This document shows positions 27,345 through 39,200 of a DNA stretch of 64,000 bases, piece after piece; the stretch's first letter is position 1; every line of letters starts with the position of its first letter. The position numbers and the translations under genes were made by a program. The stretch comes from Lingula anatina. Taxonomy: Eukaryota > Brachiopoda > Lingulata > Lingulida > Lingulidae. Where the stretch lies: assembly GCF_001039355.2 (NCBI RefSeq), contig NW_019776152.1, positions 37,878 to 101,877 of the forward strand. The letters run 5' to 3'. The notes beneath the pieces are model-generated. The model saw only the letters and a program-made list of their open reading frames with translations, searched no databases and was not told where the DNA came from.

Positions 27345-27962
27345 TTTCCAACTTGAAGTTTTCTTATTTCTACTGTATAAGACAAAGACGAATGTGACAA
27401 GGTACAGCTAAGCCTTAGGTAATAAACTCTTCGGTTAGGTTTCTGTCGGCTGAATTAAAATAACTGTTAACTCACGTAAGGAATCGCCAATTGAGTGATT
27501 TGGGATGAATGTTGCCGTAAAATTGCATTGTTTTCACAGCGTGATAAGCTTTTAACAACCATTTAAGTATAGTACATGATAGCATGAAGGCAATTAAGCG
27601 CTATCTAATACAATGAGCTCAAGCGTGTTTTTATCAGGCGTATTTCAGCTCCGAAACTATGAAAATATCATTTTCCTGAAATACAGGATGCTCCATATGC
27701 TGTCACAGTCAATTTGTTACAATTTTAGTCCTTAACTCTAAAATACTTCAAAGAAAACACAGTGGAGTGGGCGTCAGCATCTCGTTGAATGGTCTGACTG
27801 TCATGTATAATAGTTTTCTTAATGGAAATACAGGTTCCCCTAATAGACATACATTCTACGTATTGCGTCTGCCGCTTACGTTCGCACCAAAGCACCGATT
27901 GTGATATATATTATGAAAAATCTTCCGCCAGGACGTTTGAGATCTATAATACCGGCAACCCT

Positions 27963-28993
27963 CTAGTTAGGCCTGCTGTCGCGAAAACGGAGCATATTCA
28001 AGTACAACATTTGTCTCCAGTAGTAGTCGTCGTCAGCGGGGCGTGCATTGCTATACGGTCTTGCTGGATGCGGGGAGAAGTTGGCTCCAATGCCAGCCTG
28101 GTCTCTGCGGTAGTTCACCATGTAGTGTTGATAGAGGGAGTCGGTGTTTTTAGAGGTCGGGTACGGACCCCAGGGTGTGCCACGAGGGGGGTTGCAGCCA
28201 CAGGTGACGCATTCACACTGGACGCTTGCGTGGAAGGAAGAGAAAAAACAGTGTTGATTGGGATGTTTCTTTAAAAATGGATTTTAAGGTCCAGTACATG
28301 TAGCTTGAAATTTGAGGTGACAATGTCAACGAAAATGAGTTGATATAAAGACGGAAAATATTTCTGGGCTAGCGTCTCTAAGAAATAAACTAAACAGAGA
28401 ACACAAGAACCATCAAATTTCAATTGATTTGACTGATTTATTAAAACAAGCGAGATAAAGAAAATGGATCTAGCTTCAATTAAAAATAATGAATGAATTA
28501 CGCCACCAGAAAAAAAGATTGTAGAGACCCTCATCATTTCTTAAATAGGCAGGAAAGTCAACGTTTCGCAACTGGTCTAGTAACAGTCGCTTTATAATTC
28601 CCAGTTAAGAATTAACCCAGCTCTAAACTGAACCTAGGGCCGCATTCAGAACAGTGCACTAACTAGTCCGCGGGTCAAATATGGCGACCCACTTAAAAAC
28701 TTGCCGTCTAATCTGCTAATAGACACTGATTAGATATCCCGTGGGGAAGTGTACAAGTGGGTCGGTCATATTTGACCCTCGGACTAGTTAGTGCACTGTT
28801 CTGAATACAGCCTAAGACTTCGCAATACCTACCCGTAGCAGTGGTACTCAGATGGGCAAATAGAGTTGTACGGCTCGTAGCGTGGACAGAAGCATTGCCG
28901 CCATTCTTTCTTCTCCTCCATGACGCTGCGCGCGCTGGTGACGTCTACAAACATAATCAGCACCGCTAACACAATGCACAATTGCCTAGCCAT
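27963..28993 (-). CDS. Secreted Cys-rich protein, 140 residues, novel
   Basis: Exon 1 (28993-28833) encodes a signal peptide MARQLCIVLAVLIMFVDVTS followed by a charged stretch and the first cysteines. It ends TACGG before a GTAGGT donor in phase 2. Exon 2 (28224-27963) follows CCACGCAAG and ends at TAG. The joined frame is 140 codons plus stop. The predicted mature part has eight cysteines spaced C-x-C-x9-C-x5-C-x4-C-x-C-x2-C-x-C within residues 34-64, then a cysteine-free tail rich in Pro, Tyr, Asn and Arg (PPRGTPWGPYP, DDDYYWRQM). A strong acceptor (GTCTTTTACAG) lies upstream of the ATG, so a noncoding first exon exists further upstream, possibly at 39.1 kb. I do not recognise the family. 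A secreted peptide role is inferred. Confidence 0.8.
28637..28812. mobile_element. Foldback MITE, GGTCAAATATGG family, intact
   Basis: The 176-bp element is flanked by TA on both sides. The left arm has CATTCAGAACAGTGCACTAA and GGGTCAAATATGG; the right arm has the inverse, CATATTTGACCCTCGGACTA and TTAGTGCACTGTTCTGAATA. It lies in the intron of the Cys-rich gene. The TA duplication suggests a Tc1/mariner-type mobiliser. Confidence 0.8.
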
Positions 28994-29339
28994 CTCCCAG
29001 CATGAAATTGTCCTTCTTTCACTGTAAAAGACAAAGACGAATAGACAAGGTCTTGCAGTAAGATTTAAGGCGCATCGTTTGTTCCATGTTATCCGTCACC
29101 TTGTCCGGTTCATTAATCTAAAAAGCACATAAGATGACTTAAGAACATCACACTCTATAATGCAATGAACCAGACTAAAATCGGTTAAGCATTTTAAAAG
29201 AACTTGATAATATCGCAAGGTACCAGCGTTATGGAAGCTTACAGAACTTTAACACCAACTACGCACGTTGAAAATCCAAATAAAATAGAATAAGCCATCA
29301 AATCGCTTGGAACCTGGCTTGTCCACACAAAACATCCTA

Positions 29340-29525
29340 GAGCGCATTCAGAACAGCGAAATAGCAGATCCGCGGACCAAATATGACTGGTTCTCTTGAA
29401 TGCTTGTTGCGTAATCCTCGCAGGGAATCTATTCAGTGTCTTAGCGGGAATTAAGCGGCAACCTTTTTAGTGAGTCGCCATATTTGACCCTCGGATTTGT
29501 TAGTCCGCTGTTCTGAATGCGCCTC
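29340..29525. mobile_element. Foldback MITE, GGTCAAATATGG family, second copy
   Basis: The element starts GAGCGCATTCAGAACAGCG and ends CGCTGTTCTGAATGCGCCTC with TA flanks at 29338-29339 and 29526-29527. It is diverged from the copy at 28637. Confidence 0.75.
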
Positions 29526-29698
29526 TAGACTACAGCTCCCTACGTGGACTCGCCAAAGCCAACCGCCATTTTCCTTTGTGCAGATATTATCCCTTAACAA
29601 GGACATTTTTGTCTGCAGAGAACTTTTTGTCTGCAGTCTTGAAGATTTAAAGAGTACAACGCATTCAGAATGTTTCGGCATGGCTGTTTATGTTACAG

Positions 29699-29941
29699 CC
29701 TAGAGATTGCCAGATTTCTGTAATTTTAAAGCAACTGCACTGGCTTCCAGTTCGGTCTAGAATTTTATTTCAATTCTTAGTTTTTACTCATGCTGCATTT
29801 TATTATCTAGCTCAAAATATACTGTATATAACCGATCTGGTTGGACATAAATACCCTCAAAGAACCATGAAGCCCGGTGACAAAATAGTACTAGAACCTC
29901 CCAAAGCTAGTTTAAAAACAAATGGTGACATAACATTCTGA
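29699..29941 (+). pseudogene. Non-LTR retrotransposon (CR1/L2-like) reverse transcriptase C-terminal remnant
   Basis: The frame encodes ISVILKQLHWLPVRSRILFQ, then a hydrophobic helix, YPQRTMKPGDK, LEPPKASLK and a final GDITF before TGA. The LHWLPV..RI.F motif and the downstream R.M..G.....P pattern are typical of the end of non-LTR reverse transcriptases. Just past the stop, another frame reads IASTVAANSL, the decayed equivalent of the usual A...WNSLP end. It is a dead fragment. Confidence 0.75.
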
Positions 29942-31170
29942 ATAGCTTCAACGGTAGCTGCCAATTCACTAAAAACAAATAAAGAAGTGCAGGCCTACGA
30001 GTGTGTTGCTTCTTAAGTGACTGGTGGCAGTGCCAGCACCAGTATCTTTGGGGGGGGGGGGGGGGGGAATTCTTATAGGTGCCAAAACGCCAATGGTAAT
30101 CGCAATGGAAACCTTACCCATGTCAAGTAAGGATTTTCTGGAAACCACTTGCCTGCCATTTGTTGGTGGCCACCTCAGGAACTATTTTATTTTATCAGAT
30201 GAAAATGCCCGCCCAAACAGAGCATCCAGATGATGCTAGAAGCAACATTGACCTTGGCACTGATATGGACGTCCTTTGAGAGGCGTATAACTCTAATACA
30301 GATCATAATTTGGAAAATATGAAAATCTAAATCACATTTTTAATGGTTGTTGTATGGCTTAAAATTAGTCATGTATTTTTTGATTGCTTAATTAGGATAA
30401 TGCACTCAAATGTCACAGTGTCACAGATACAGTAGTTAAAAGTTTTTGAAACATGAAGCCTTGTTTTCAATTATCAGTCAAAAAAAAAAAAAAATAGGAC
30501 AAAATCGAAGAAAAATGATTTGGATAAAAATTGCATAGTCAATTTTAAGTCTGTGTATCTTAATCATTTTTATATATAACCATTTATAAATCTAATACGT
30601 TGTAAAGTCTACTGAACATTGCACGACTTTTAGACTCAAAATAAACGGATCATTATTTTGTAGTATTAATGAGCCAATTAGTCGTGTGCGTCAGGGGTGA
30701 TAACAAGGTGATAACGAGCCTATCCAGGTGCATGACAACAACTGAAAAGGTTGACTTGTTTTTGAACTGCATTGCAGACAACATACACGAACAGTGTACA
30801 ATGAAAGCCACGCCCACGGGTACCAGTGGGTCATGAAATGCACTGCCATTCCATGTAAATTCGTCGAAATGGAAAAGGAATCATTTATCTCGCAGAATTG
30901 CCGGACAATACCTAATATTCCTAAGATTAATAAGCTGTTTTTTTTTCTCGTAAAAAACTTCCATAAATATAAAAACCTCTGTAAATTTACAGATCTCATT
31001 TTATTCAGGTATCGGTTTTTTCCTGGTTAAAATCTGCAAATTCATGATAATACAATTAAACGTAGTTCCATTAAAATGATACCTTCTCTGAAGAATTTAG
31101 AGAAATAAACTTTTTTTAAGCTTATTGACTCCAACAAAGAGGTTCCCTTAGTTACCGGTAGTTTGTTATT

Positions 31171-31205
<35 letters not shown>

Positions 31206-32452
31206 TTAACATGTTGTTGTTTTATTTGTTTGTTTGTTTGGTACCTCCGTTAAGGAGTTTTGCGTGTGGTTCCTTTTGTTTCTTTGTTTTTTTATGTAAG
31301 CAACTGTCTGACAAGCGTTTTAAACGGATTTTGCTGATATTTTCAGTATAGGTCAGAAGATACCAGGAATGGGCTACAGTGATCAGATTTTGGAGATGAT
31401 CTGCTAATCAATCAATTAATGTTTAATTTAATGTTAATTATTTATCTTAGAGGAAACCAGAGCACTCTGGGCCCTTTCCAAGTAAGCTTTGCTTCACCTA
31501 AAATGATGTAGCAGTTGATAATGCTAGTTAATTAGTGGATTCGTGTCAAGATGGACTTATTTTGCACATGTCGAGTCGCCTACAAAAGCCAATTAGCCAA
31601 TTTCAAAACAAATCTGCGCTTAATTGCGCAGTCCCAATTGAAAACTCGTCCAGACAAGAGAAACATGTTGATGTAAACAATAATGTAACAAAGCCATCAT
31701 TTGTGTTTTCGAAACTTTTGGACACTTTTTAGAGTGCGTCACTATCAAAACAACTCTGCGTGATGTTGTTAACAGAAGCCATTCGTTTTCGAGGCATTTT
31801 TCTTCTCAGTTGTCTTTACATCATGTAACAATATTGATTTCAAAGCTCGTCGTGAACGTGTTGAACAGTATTCCTGTCAGTCATCTAAGCCCCAGATAGC
31901 CGTCCACCTTATAGACCATGACAAGCTGATAATAAGTACAATAAGCATATTCTGGTAAGTGTTTATTCTACTAATACTTACAATTACTAATAATTGACTG
32001 CCTTTCGGAAACCTTCAATGGTCTTTTAGGAAATGTCACCTATGACACATCTGTGAAAGTGGCGAATTCATGTGGTTGGTCATGCGATTTCTTCGAAAAG
32101 GGAATGGAAGCAATTATGAACATCGCGGCGATGTTGGAAAAGAGCCAATACTAAGACCACATATAAAAATTGTCTTGAAAAAGCCTCAATAGGCACAATC
32201 ATCTCTGTAGAAATATAGTTCTCATAACACCAAGGCATCAGTTTTCCCTGGGTTCCCAAAGATTAAAAAAAAAAAGAAAAACACTTGATTGGCAGCTTAT
32301 TGTCAGGCATTACTTTATCGAAAATTACATACCAGCTGACAGCCTTTGTTGATTAATGGAGACGAGTGAAGATAGACCTGATGATAATTCTTGGAAAATT
32401 CAGAAACCATGACCTCCCCCCCTCTCTTCCTTCCCCTAGTTCCACCCTGGTC
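29942..32452. other. Noncoding stretch
   Basis: Holds a G homopolymer at about 30051-30067, an A run near 30480 and a (TTTA)n microsatellite at 31168-31206. Short open frames are present, but none has recognisable protein features or matched splice sites. No gene is supported. Confidence 0.6.
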
Positions 32453-33959
32453 AATAATTACCGCTTCAACGCTGAGGCGCGGAACTGGGACTACACTTAG
32501 TGACGTCACAATAGGTGGACGTACGTGTTTCAGAGGTTTATTGTCTATATAAATCAATGGGACATCAGGACGATTACTGACGTCATATGCACTTATACCT
32601 GTTAAATTTAATGCGTTTCTGACCACATCATAACAAATCTGAGCTTCTCGTAAAAATATATTTGCCAGAAGTGAAACGATTGGATGTGACACGATAATCA
32701 GAGTTCGATTCTCAGCACGGTCATTTGATAATCAAAGCCTGATGCGCTGATTCCTCTCTGCTGTGGATTTCCTTTCAATCCCAGACAAAGCTGGGTTTAA
32801 GACCGTATAATGATCACCCGGCTTGCGTTGGAAACCTTACGAGTAAGATGGTGGCGAGTGTTTTCATAGCTCAAAATTGCTCAACGATTGTGTTTACTGT
32901 CAAAGCGGGACGCTCTGCCGCCTGTTGACATTCAGACATAGATTTGTTCTTGTCTCTGCGCCCTGTAGCTCGAACAGACTGCTTGGTCAGCCAAAAAATA
33001 ACCCTTCAGCACCATGGTCAACCGTTGACCAACGAAACGCTACATGTATTTTTCATTAACAGTTCTTTTTGAAAATCGCGTTGCTTGACGCGAACGTTCC
33101 ATGTCGAGACCGTCGTAAACAGATTGTTTTCTTCTTCCATTAGAAAACGCGCTGCTTTGAGGAATGAGAAGTTTATTGCAAAATCGAAGCCCAATGGTTC
33201 GTTTGCTTTAAGCAGTTTGATAAACATGTAAAAAGACACTTAAGTAGAGTTTAATTGGCGATTCGCAAACGTGCAGGGCCATTGACAGCAAATGCCTTCT
33301 TTTATTAAATTTTTGAACTTCATTCTAAACAATAATGTGGTGATTATTTATCTATATCTTAGCATTAAGATTACAATCCAAATTTCACACAATTGTATGA
33401 GTACGGCGATGTTCTGAGACTGCGACACCCAACTACCTGATCATGACATCAGACATTAAGACCCCATTCCCATACCTAGATCGATCTAACAGGATCAATC
33501 CATCTCCAAGGGATTCTCGAAATTGTTCTCAGCTCAAGCGGCTTAGATGTCTGGCACGCCTACTGAAGATGCTAAACGATAGTTAATTACCCCCTAACAG
33601 CTTCAGTATAGGCGCGCCAGACATCAGAGAGGGATGGGTCGATCCTGCTAGATCGATCTAGGTATGGGAATGGTGTTGTTAACGCTGAACGGTACCCAGT
33701 GGTCAGTTTCTCGAAAGCACTCTGGTGGAAAGCCAATGCTAGCTTTAAGGATGATTACTATGGCAAAATCTAAGCCACGATAGAGCAGTACGTGTTGTTC
33801 CTTTAATTATTAAGGAATACGCTTGGTCGGTTAAATAAAGTAATAGAAGGACAATGTATGGGACAATGTATATGACTGCCTTATTTTGATGGACGACTAT
33901 TGAATTATTGACTTTGTAAAGTTAGTAACAAGGATTTTAGCCAGAAAACAGACTTACTG

Positions 33960-33990
<31 letters not shown>

Positions 33991-35008
33991 GGGGGGGGGG
34001 GGGGTGAAACGGGGGTCAACCGGCTAATGAGGTCGATGGGACTATTTCTTTTTCTGAATGCGACCCAAGATATAAGCCATGGGTCTGCATGATATCTGAG
34101 TAACACGGGCACGAAGGCGTACATTAAGTATCGCCTGCAGTTTTCAGAGTTTGAGTAAAAGTGAAATTAATTCCAAACCTTATTTTCTTCAATTAAAGTT
34201 TACATTATCTGAAGTCCAATACAAATACTAAATGGATCTTATTCTTGTAATACTGAATGATATCAAATTCGGCAAAGTAGCTGGAAGAAAGAGTCAAGTT
34301 AGTATAGGTAATATGGTATTACATTACCATCGTTAATTAATTAATTAATCAATTTATTTATTTCATAAGATGATATTTACCTTTTTGTTTCCCTTATATC
34401 TTTAAAATTCGCCATAAGCCAAGCAGCGCTTACAGGGGCAACAGGAAACTTTTGCCGAGTTAAAAAAAAGTTTTAAGAACCAGAAGGTTTACCTTGGGCG
34501 ATGGCCAGGTAGACGTGTCATAAGATTACAGAATTTTATCGAGTTAAGCGAATCAACTATTTGAAAGAACAGGAAAGGTACAATTTGAAGCATTGCTTTA
34601 TGTCTTACAGCCTTGGAAGAAGTTCAGTCGGCTTTACAATTTTCGTCTTGGCGCCCTTGTTAACAAAAAAAGTGCAAAGGATTGCCAAACAGGGGAGATC
34701 TCGAGAGTTCCTTCCAGAAATTTTTCACTGGTGTGACTTCCAATTTCATTTATATATGGAATACAAGTTTATCTTGAGCAGTAGTATTACACATGAATAA
34801 CAATTTTTCTTCAATACAAGCGAGATTTCTGTCGCTTTATATCAATTCTGTCGTCATAAGCGCCAGATATTTTAGAGTTAAAAAGTAATTTGTACTAATT
34901 AAGGAAGCTGATTACATCTTTGATGGCAGTGTAGTTATTCCCTAATTGATAAAATAAAGTCTAACATCTATTTTCTTTTAAAAATGGTGGGCGTGTAATT
35001 CCACTGTA
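32453..35008. repeat. Duplicated segment, haplotype copy 2A
   Basis: About 2.56 kb is repeated at 36026-38895. This copy ends exactly at the N at 35009. It lacks the 337-bp TTAA element seen in the other copy and has a different (TG)n/G-run allele at 33962-34004. Unmerged alleles are the likely explanation. Confidence 0.85.
33461..33675. mobile_element. Foldback MITE, AGATCGATC family
   Basis: Begins ACCCCATTCCCATACCTAGA and ends AGATCGATCTAGGTATGGGA then ATGGTG, a near-perfect inverse. Inner arms GATGTCTGGCACGCCTACTG and GCGCGCCAGACATC also pair. The allelic copy is at 37039-37254. Confidence 0.8.
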
Positions 35009-37038
35009 NTATTAGGGATAAATCAGCAAAGAGAAATGAAATGATGAAAAACAAAATATGATAAGCCCTCGGGGGAAGCTTCCTCAGGAGAGATGTTCTT
35101 ATGATGGGGATGATCACGCCTTTCGACAGTATATACATGTAGCGCACCTAAGATAATAAAATGAAATTTTGAAAGGAATTAACAATATAAATCTTTCAGT
35201 TCCATTGAAATCTCATGTTCTTAAATGTCAGTCACAATCCAATAACGACCGTCACATAATACCAAGGCAGGACCCCTGCGGAAAAACGTTGTTCAGTCGC
35301 GAAGAAAGACGAACGAGATTACGCCTGTTGAAAGGCCGTGTAAAAGAGAAAGGGGTACTCCTGCGCGGAAAAACGTCATTCAGTCGCGCGTTGTAAAGGC
35401 CAGCTTGCACTGTTCCGACGTCATTCCGCGGGGGCTGAAAAATCGGAAAGATTTGTTTTTGTGCTGTGTGTATCAGCTGGTCAGCTGCAGTTCTAAAATT
35501 GACCACGTTTGTTTACGGTCTAGTACATCCTATAAGGCGCAGGGAATCGCCATCTGAATGCTATTTAAACTCTGTCACGTTTTAATTTTGATGAACTTCC
35601 GTGACCTTGTAGCGGAACTACGTCCGCTTGAAAATGCTCGGAAGTTGACCGAGGCACCTTGCTAAATGACAAGGTAAATATTTTATGTTTCCTGGGGTGG
35701 TGACATCCTTTTGTGTGTAGATACAGTAACAGATGTTTGTTGTACTATTTCACTGATGTTGTGTTCTGACACAGGAGAAAAATCCCCGTAGCATGTGATG
35801 ATGATGTAACACTTATCTGACCTCGAAAATCATCAATTTTACCAGAAATGTAATTAGAACGACACTTGAGTTACATGTTTCTTTTAAAAAAGAAAAGAAA
35901 AAAAAAAAACAAGCTTCCTGGTATTAGAATAAAAAAGATATTGAAAATGTAGCTTATGAAAAACATACGTGATTAATTTGAAAGAATTCATCCCAATCAT
36001 TGTATTTTGTGGTTACATGTAGGTCGCGCAATTACTGCCTCAAGACTGAGGCTCAGAACTGGGACTACACCAAGTGACGTCACAATAGATAGACATATTT
36101 CAGAAGTTTCAGTAATCTGTATTATTCATATATAATATTAAGCAGTGGGACGTCAGGACGTTTGCTTACGTCATATGCACTTCTACGTGTTAAATTTAAT
36201 GCGTTTCTGACCACATCATAACAAACCTGAGCTCCTCGTAAAAATATATTTTCTAGAAGTGAAACAATCGGATGTGACACGATAATCAGAGTCCGCTTCT
36301 TTAATCAAAGCCTGATGCGCTAATTCCTTTCTGCTGTGGATTTCCTCTTAATCCCAGACAAAGCTGGTTTGAATACCGCCTAATGATCACCCGGCTTGCG
36401 TTGGAAACCTTACGCGTAAGATGGTGGCGAGTGTTTTCATAGCTCAAAATTGCTCAACGATTGTGTTTACTGTCAAAGCGGGACGCTCTGCCGCCTGTTG
36501 ATATTCAGACATATATATGTTCTATTCTCTGCGCCCTGTAGCTCGAACAGACTGCTTGGTCAGCCAAAAAATACCCCTAGAGCACCACGGTCAATGTTTC
36601 CGTTGACCAACGAAACGCTATATGTATTTTTCATTAACATCTCTTTTTGAAAATCGCGTTGCGTGACGCGAACGTTCCATGTGGAGACCGTCGTAAACAG
36701 ACTGTTTTCGGCTTCCATTAGAAAACGCGCTGCTTTGAGGAATGAGAAGTTTATTGCAAAATTGAAGCCCAGTGGTTCGTTTGCTTTAAGCAGTTTGATA
36801 AACATGTAAAAAGACACTTAAGTGGAGTGTATAATTGGCGATTCGCGAACGTGCAGGGCCATTGGCAGCACGTCTTCTTTTATTAAATTTTTGAACTTCA
36901 CTCTAATCAATAATGTGGTGATTATTTATCTTTATCTTAGCATTTAGATTACAATCCAAATTTCACACAACTGTATGAGTACGGCGATGTTCTGAGACTG
37001 CGACACCCAACTACCTGATCATGACATTAGACATTTAG

Positions 37039-37254
37039 ACCCCATTCCCATACCTAGATCGATCTAACAGGATCAATCCATCTCCAAGGGGATTCTCGAA
37101 ATTGTTCTCAGCTCAAGCGGCTTAGATGTCTGGCACGCCTACTGAAGATGCTAAACGATAGTTAATTACCCCCTAACAGCTTCAGTATAGGCGCGCCAGA
37201 CATCAGAGAGGGATGGGTCGATCCTGCTAGATCGATCTAGGTATGGGAATGGTG
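37039..37254. mobile_element. Foldback MITE, AGATCGATC family, allelic copy
   Basis: Same element and same insertion site as 33461-33675, within the second haplotype copy. Confidence 0.8.
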
Positions 37255-37385
37255 TTGTTAACGCTGAACGGTACCCAGTGGTCAGTTTCTCGAAAGCACT
37301 CTGGTGGTAAGCCAGTGCTAGCTTTAAGGATGATTACTATGGCAACACCTAAGCCACGATAGAGCAGTACGTGTTGTTCCCTTAA

Positions 37386-37722
37386 AGGGATAATAACTCT
37401 TTGTTTCGGCCAAAAAACGAATTTTCCTGGAGTAAACAACAATTTCCCCATACTTACCAATGGTTAATGAATCCATTTTTACATTCAAAGTTAGTCCCTG
37501 TTTTTTTTCTAAAAAGTTTGGTTTTTTGTTAAAATCTCTTAAGAGATTTTAACAGAGTATAGCCATCAATGGAGGTCACGTGGTCTAAAGACAAGCTTAG
37601 ATATCAGAATAATAGCTATAACTTCCGTTTTTGTGGTAAAACAGAATATATTTTATTTCTATGAGTTACTCACAATGTTTTTATTGTGAAATATAGATCT
37701 CTTACGAAGAGTTATTATCCCT
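37386..37722. mobile_element. 337-bp TTAA-flanked MITE, present in one haplotype only
   Basis: The element has terminal inverted repeats AGGGATAATAACTCTT and its inverse AAGAGTTATTATCCCT, flanked by TTAA at 37382-37385 and 37723-37726. The other haplotype copy has the empty site with a single TTAA at 33803-33806. Another 337-bp copy is at 58810-59146. A TTAA target duplication is the mark of piggyBac-type transposases. An internal palindrome AAAATCTCTTAAGAGATTTT is present. Confidence 0.88.
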
Positions 37723-39106
37723 TTAATTATTAAGGAATACGCTTGGTCGGTTAAATAAAGTAATAGAAGGACAATGTATAGGACAATGTATACATGTATG
37801 ACTGCCTTATTTTGATGGACGACTATTGAATTATTGACTTTGTAAAGTTAGTAACAAGGATTTTAGACAGAAAACAGACTTACTGTTTTGTGTGTGTGTG
37901 TGGGGGGGGGGGGGGGGGTGAAACGGGGGTCAGCCGGCTAATGAGGTCGATGGGACTATTTCTTTTTCTGAATGCGACCCAAGATATAAGCCACGGGTCT
38001 GAGTGATATCATTAAGTATCGCCTGCAGTTTTCAGAGTTTGAGTAAAAGTGAAATTAATTCCAAACCTTATTTTCTTCAATTAAAGTTTACATTATCTGA
38101 AGTCCAATACAAATACTAAATGGATCTTATTCTTGTAATACTGAATGATATCAAATTCGGCAAAGTAGCTGGAAGAAAGAGTCAAGTTAGTATAGGTAAT
38201 ATAGTATTACATTACCATCGTTAATTAATTAATTAATCAATTTATTTATTTCATAAGATGATATTTACCTTTTTGTTTCCCTTATATCTTTAAAATTCGC
38301 CATAAGCCAAGCAGCGCTTACAGGGGCAATAGGAAACTTTTGCCGAGTTAAAAAAAAGTTTTAAGAACCAGAAGGTTTACCTTGGGCGATGGCCAGGTAG
38401 ACGTGTCATAAGATTACAGAATTTTATCGAGTTAAGCGAATCAACTATTTGAAAGAACAGGAAAGGTACAATTTGAAGCATTGCTTTATGTCTTACAGCT
38501 TTGGAAGAAGTTCAGTCGGCTTTACAATTTTCGTCTTGGCGCCCTTGTTAACAAAAAAAGTGCAAAGGATTGCCAAACAGGGGAGATCTCGAGAGTTCCT
38601 TCCAGAAATTTTTCACTGGTGTGACTTCCAATTTCATTTATATATGGAATACAAGTTTATCTTGAGCAGTAGTATTACACATGAATAACAATTTTTCTTC
38701 AATACAAGCGAGATTTCTGTCGCTTTATATCAATTCTGTCGTCATAAGCGCCAGATATTTTAGAGTTAAAAGTAATTTGTACTAATTAAGGAAGCTGATT
38801 ACATCTTTGATGGCAGTGTAGTTATTCCCTAATTGATAAAAGAAAGTCTAACATCTATTTTCTTTTAAAAATGGTGGGCGTGTAATTCCACTGTAATTTT
38901 TTTAATGCAGGGTAGCAATATAAATAAATGAATAAAGATTGTTCACTTTCTTAAGTCAAAAACCGTATTGGCTAATGCAGGGGTACTAGCTGAACAATAA
39001 TTCCCATAAACTTGCACAACCTGAATTCAACCTTACCAGGATCATTAAAAAAGTTAAGTAACAACTGCCTACCGTGATATATTTTCATTCAAGTCAGCAA
39101 CTTACC

Positions 39107-39200
39107 GAAAATCTTGATCGTCCTTGGGAAGTAACCTAGGCGCTAGAAGAAGAAGGCAAAGACTAACCGAACTTACTCGACAGGGGTGGGGTGTTTTATA
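39107..39200 (-). promoter_or_regulatory. TATA promoter and noncoding first exon
   Basis: On the minus strand TATAAAA occupies 39200-39194. About 30 bases downstream lies a pyrimidine-rich start region (GTTAGTCTTTGCC), and the transcript would run about 60 nt without ATG to a GTAAGT donor at 39106-39101 (ATTTTCG before GTAAGT). This is the layout of a TATA-driven 5' UTR exon. The nearest minus-strand gene with an unmatched 5' UTR acceptor is the Cys-rich gene at 28993, about 10 kb away. That pairing is a guess. Confidence 0.45.

Larger units (their letters stand above)
36026..38895. repeat. Duplicated segment, haplotype copy 2B
   Basis: Counterpart of 32453-35008. It is about 310 bp longer, mainly from a MITE insertion at 37386-37722, partly offset by small deletions. 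Sequence on both sides is otherwise nearly identical. Confidence 0.85.

Noticed and set aside
27822-28274. 150-codon plus-strand frame
   Set aside because: It is the antisense shadow of exon 2 of the Cys-rich gene, which has a signal peptide exon, splice sites and a stop in the other orientation.
34561-34800. 79-codon frame conserved in both copies (34561 and 38449)
   Set aside because: Conservation is explained by the two copies being alleles of one locus; the translation shows no recognisable features.
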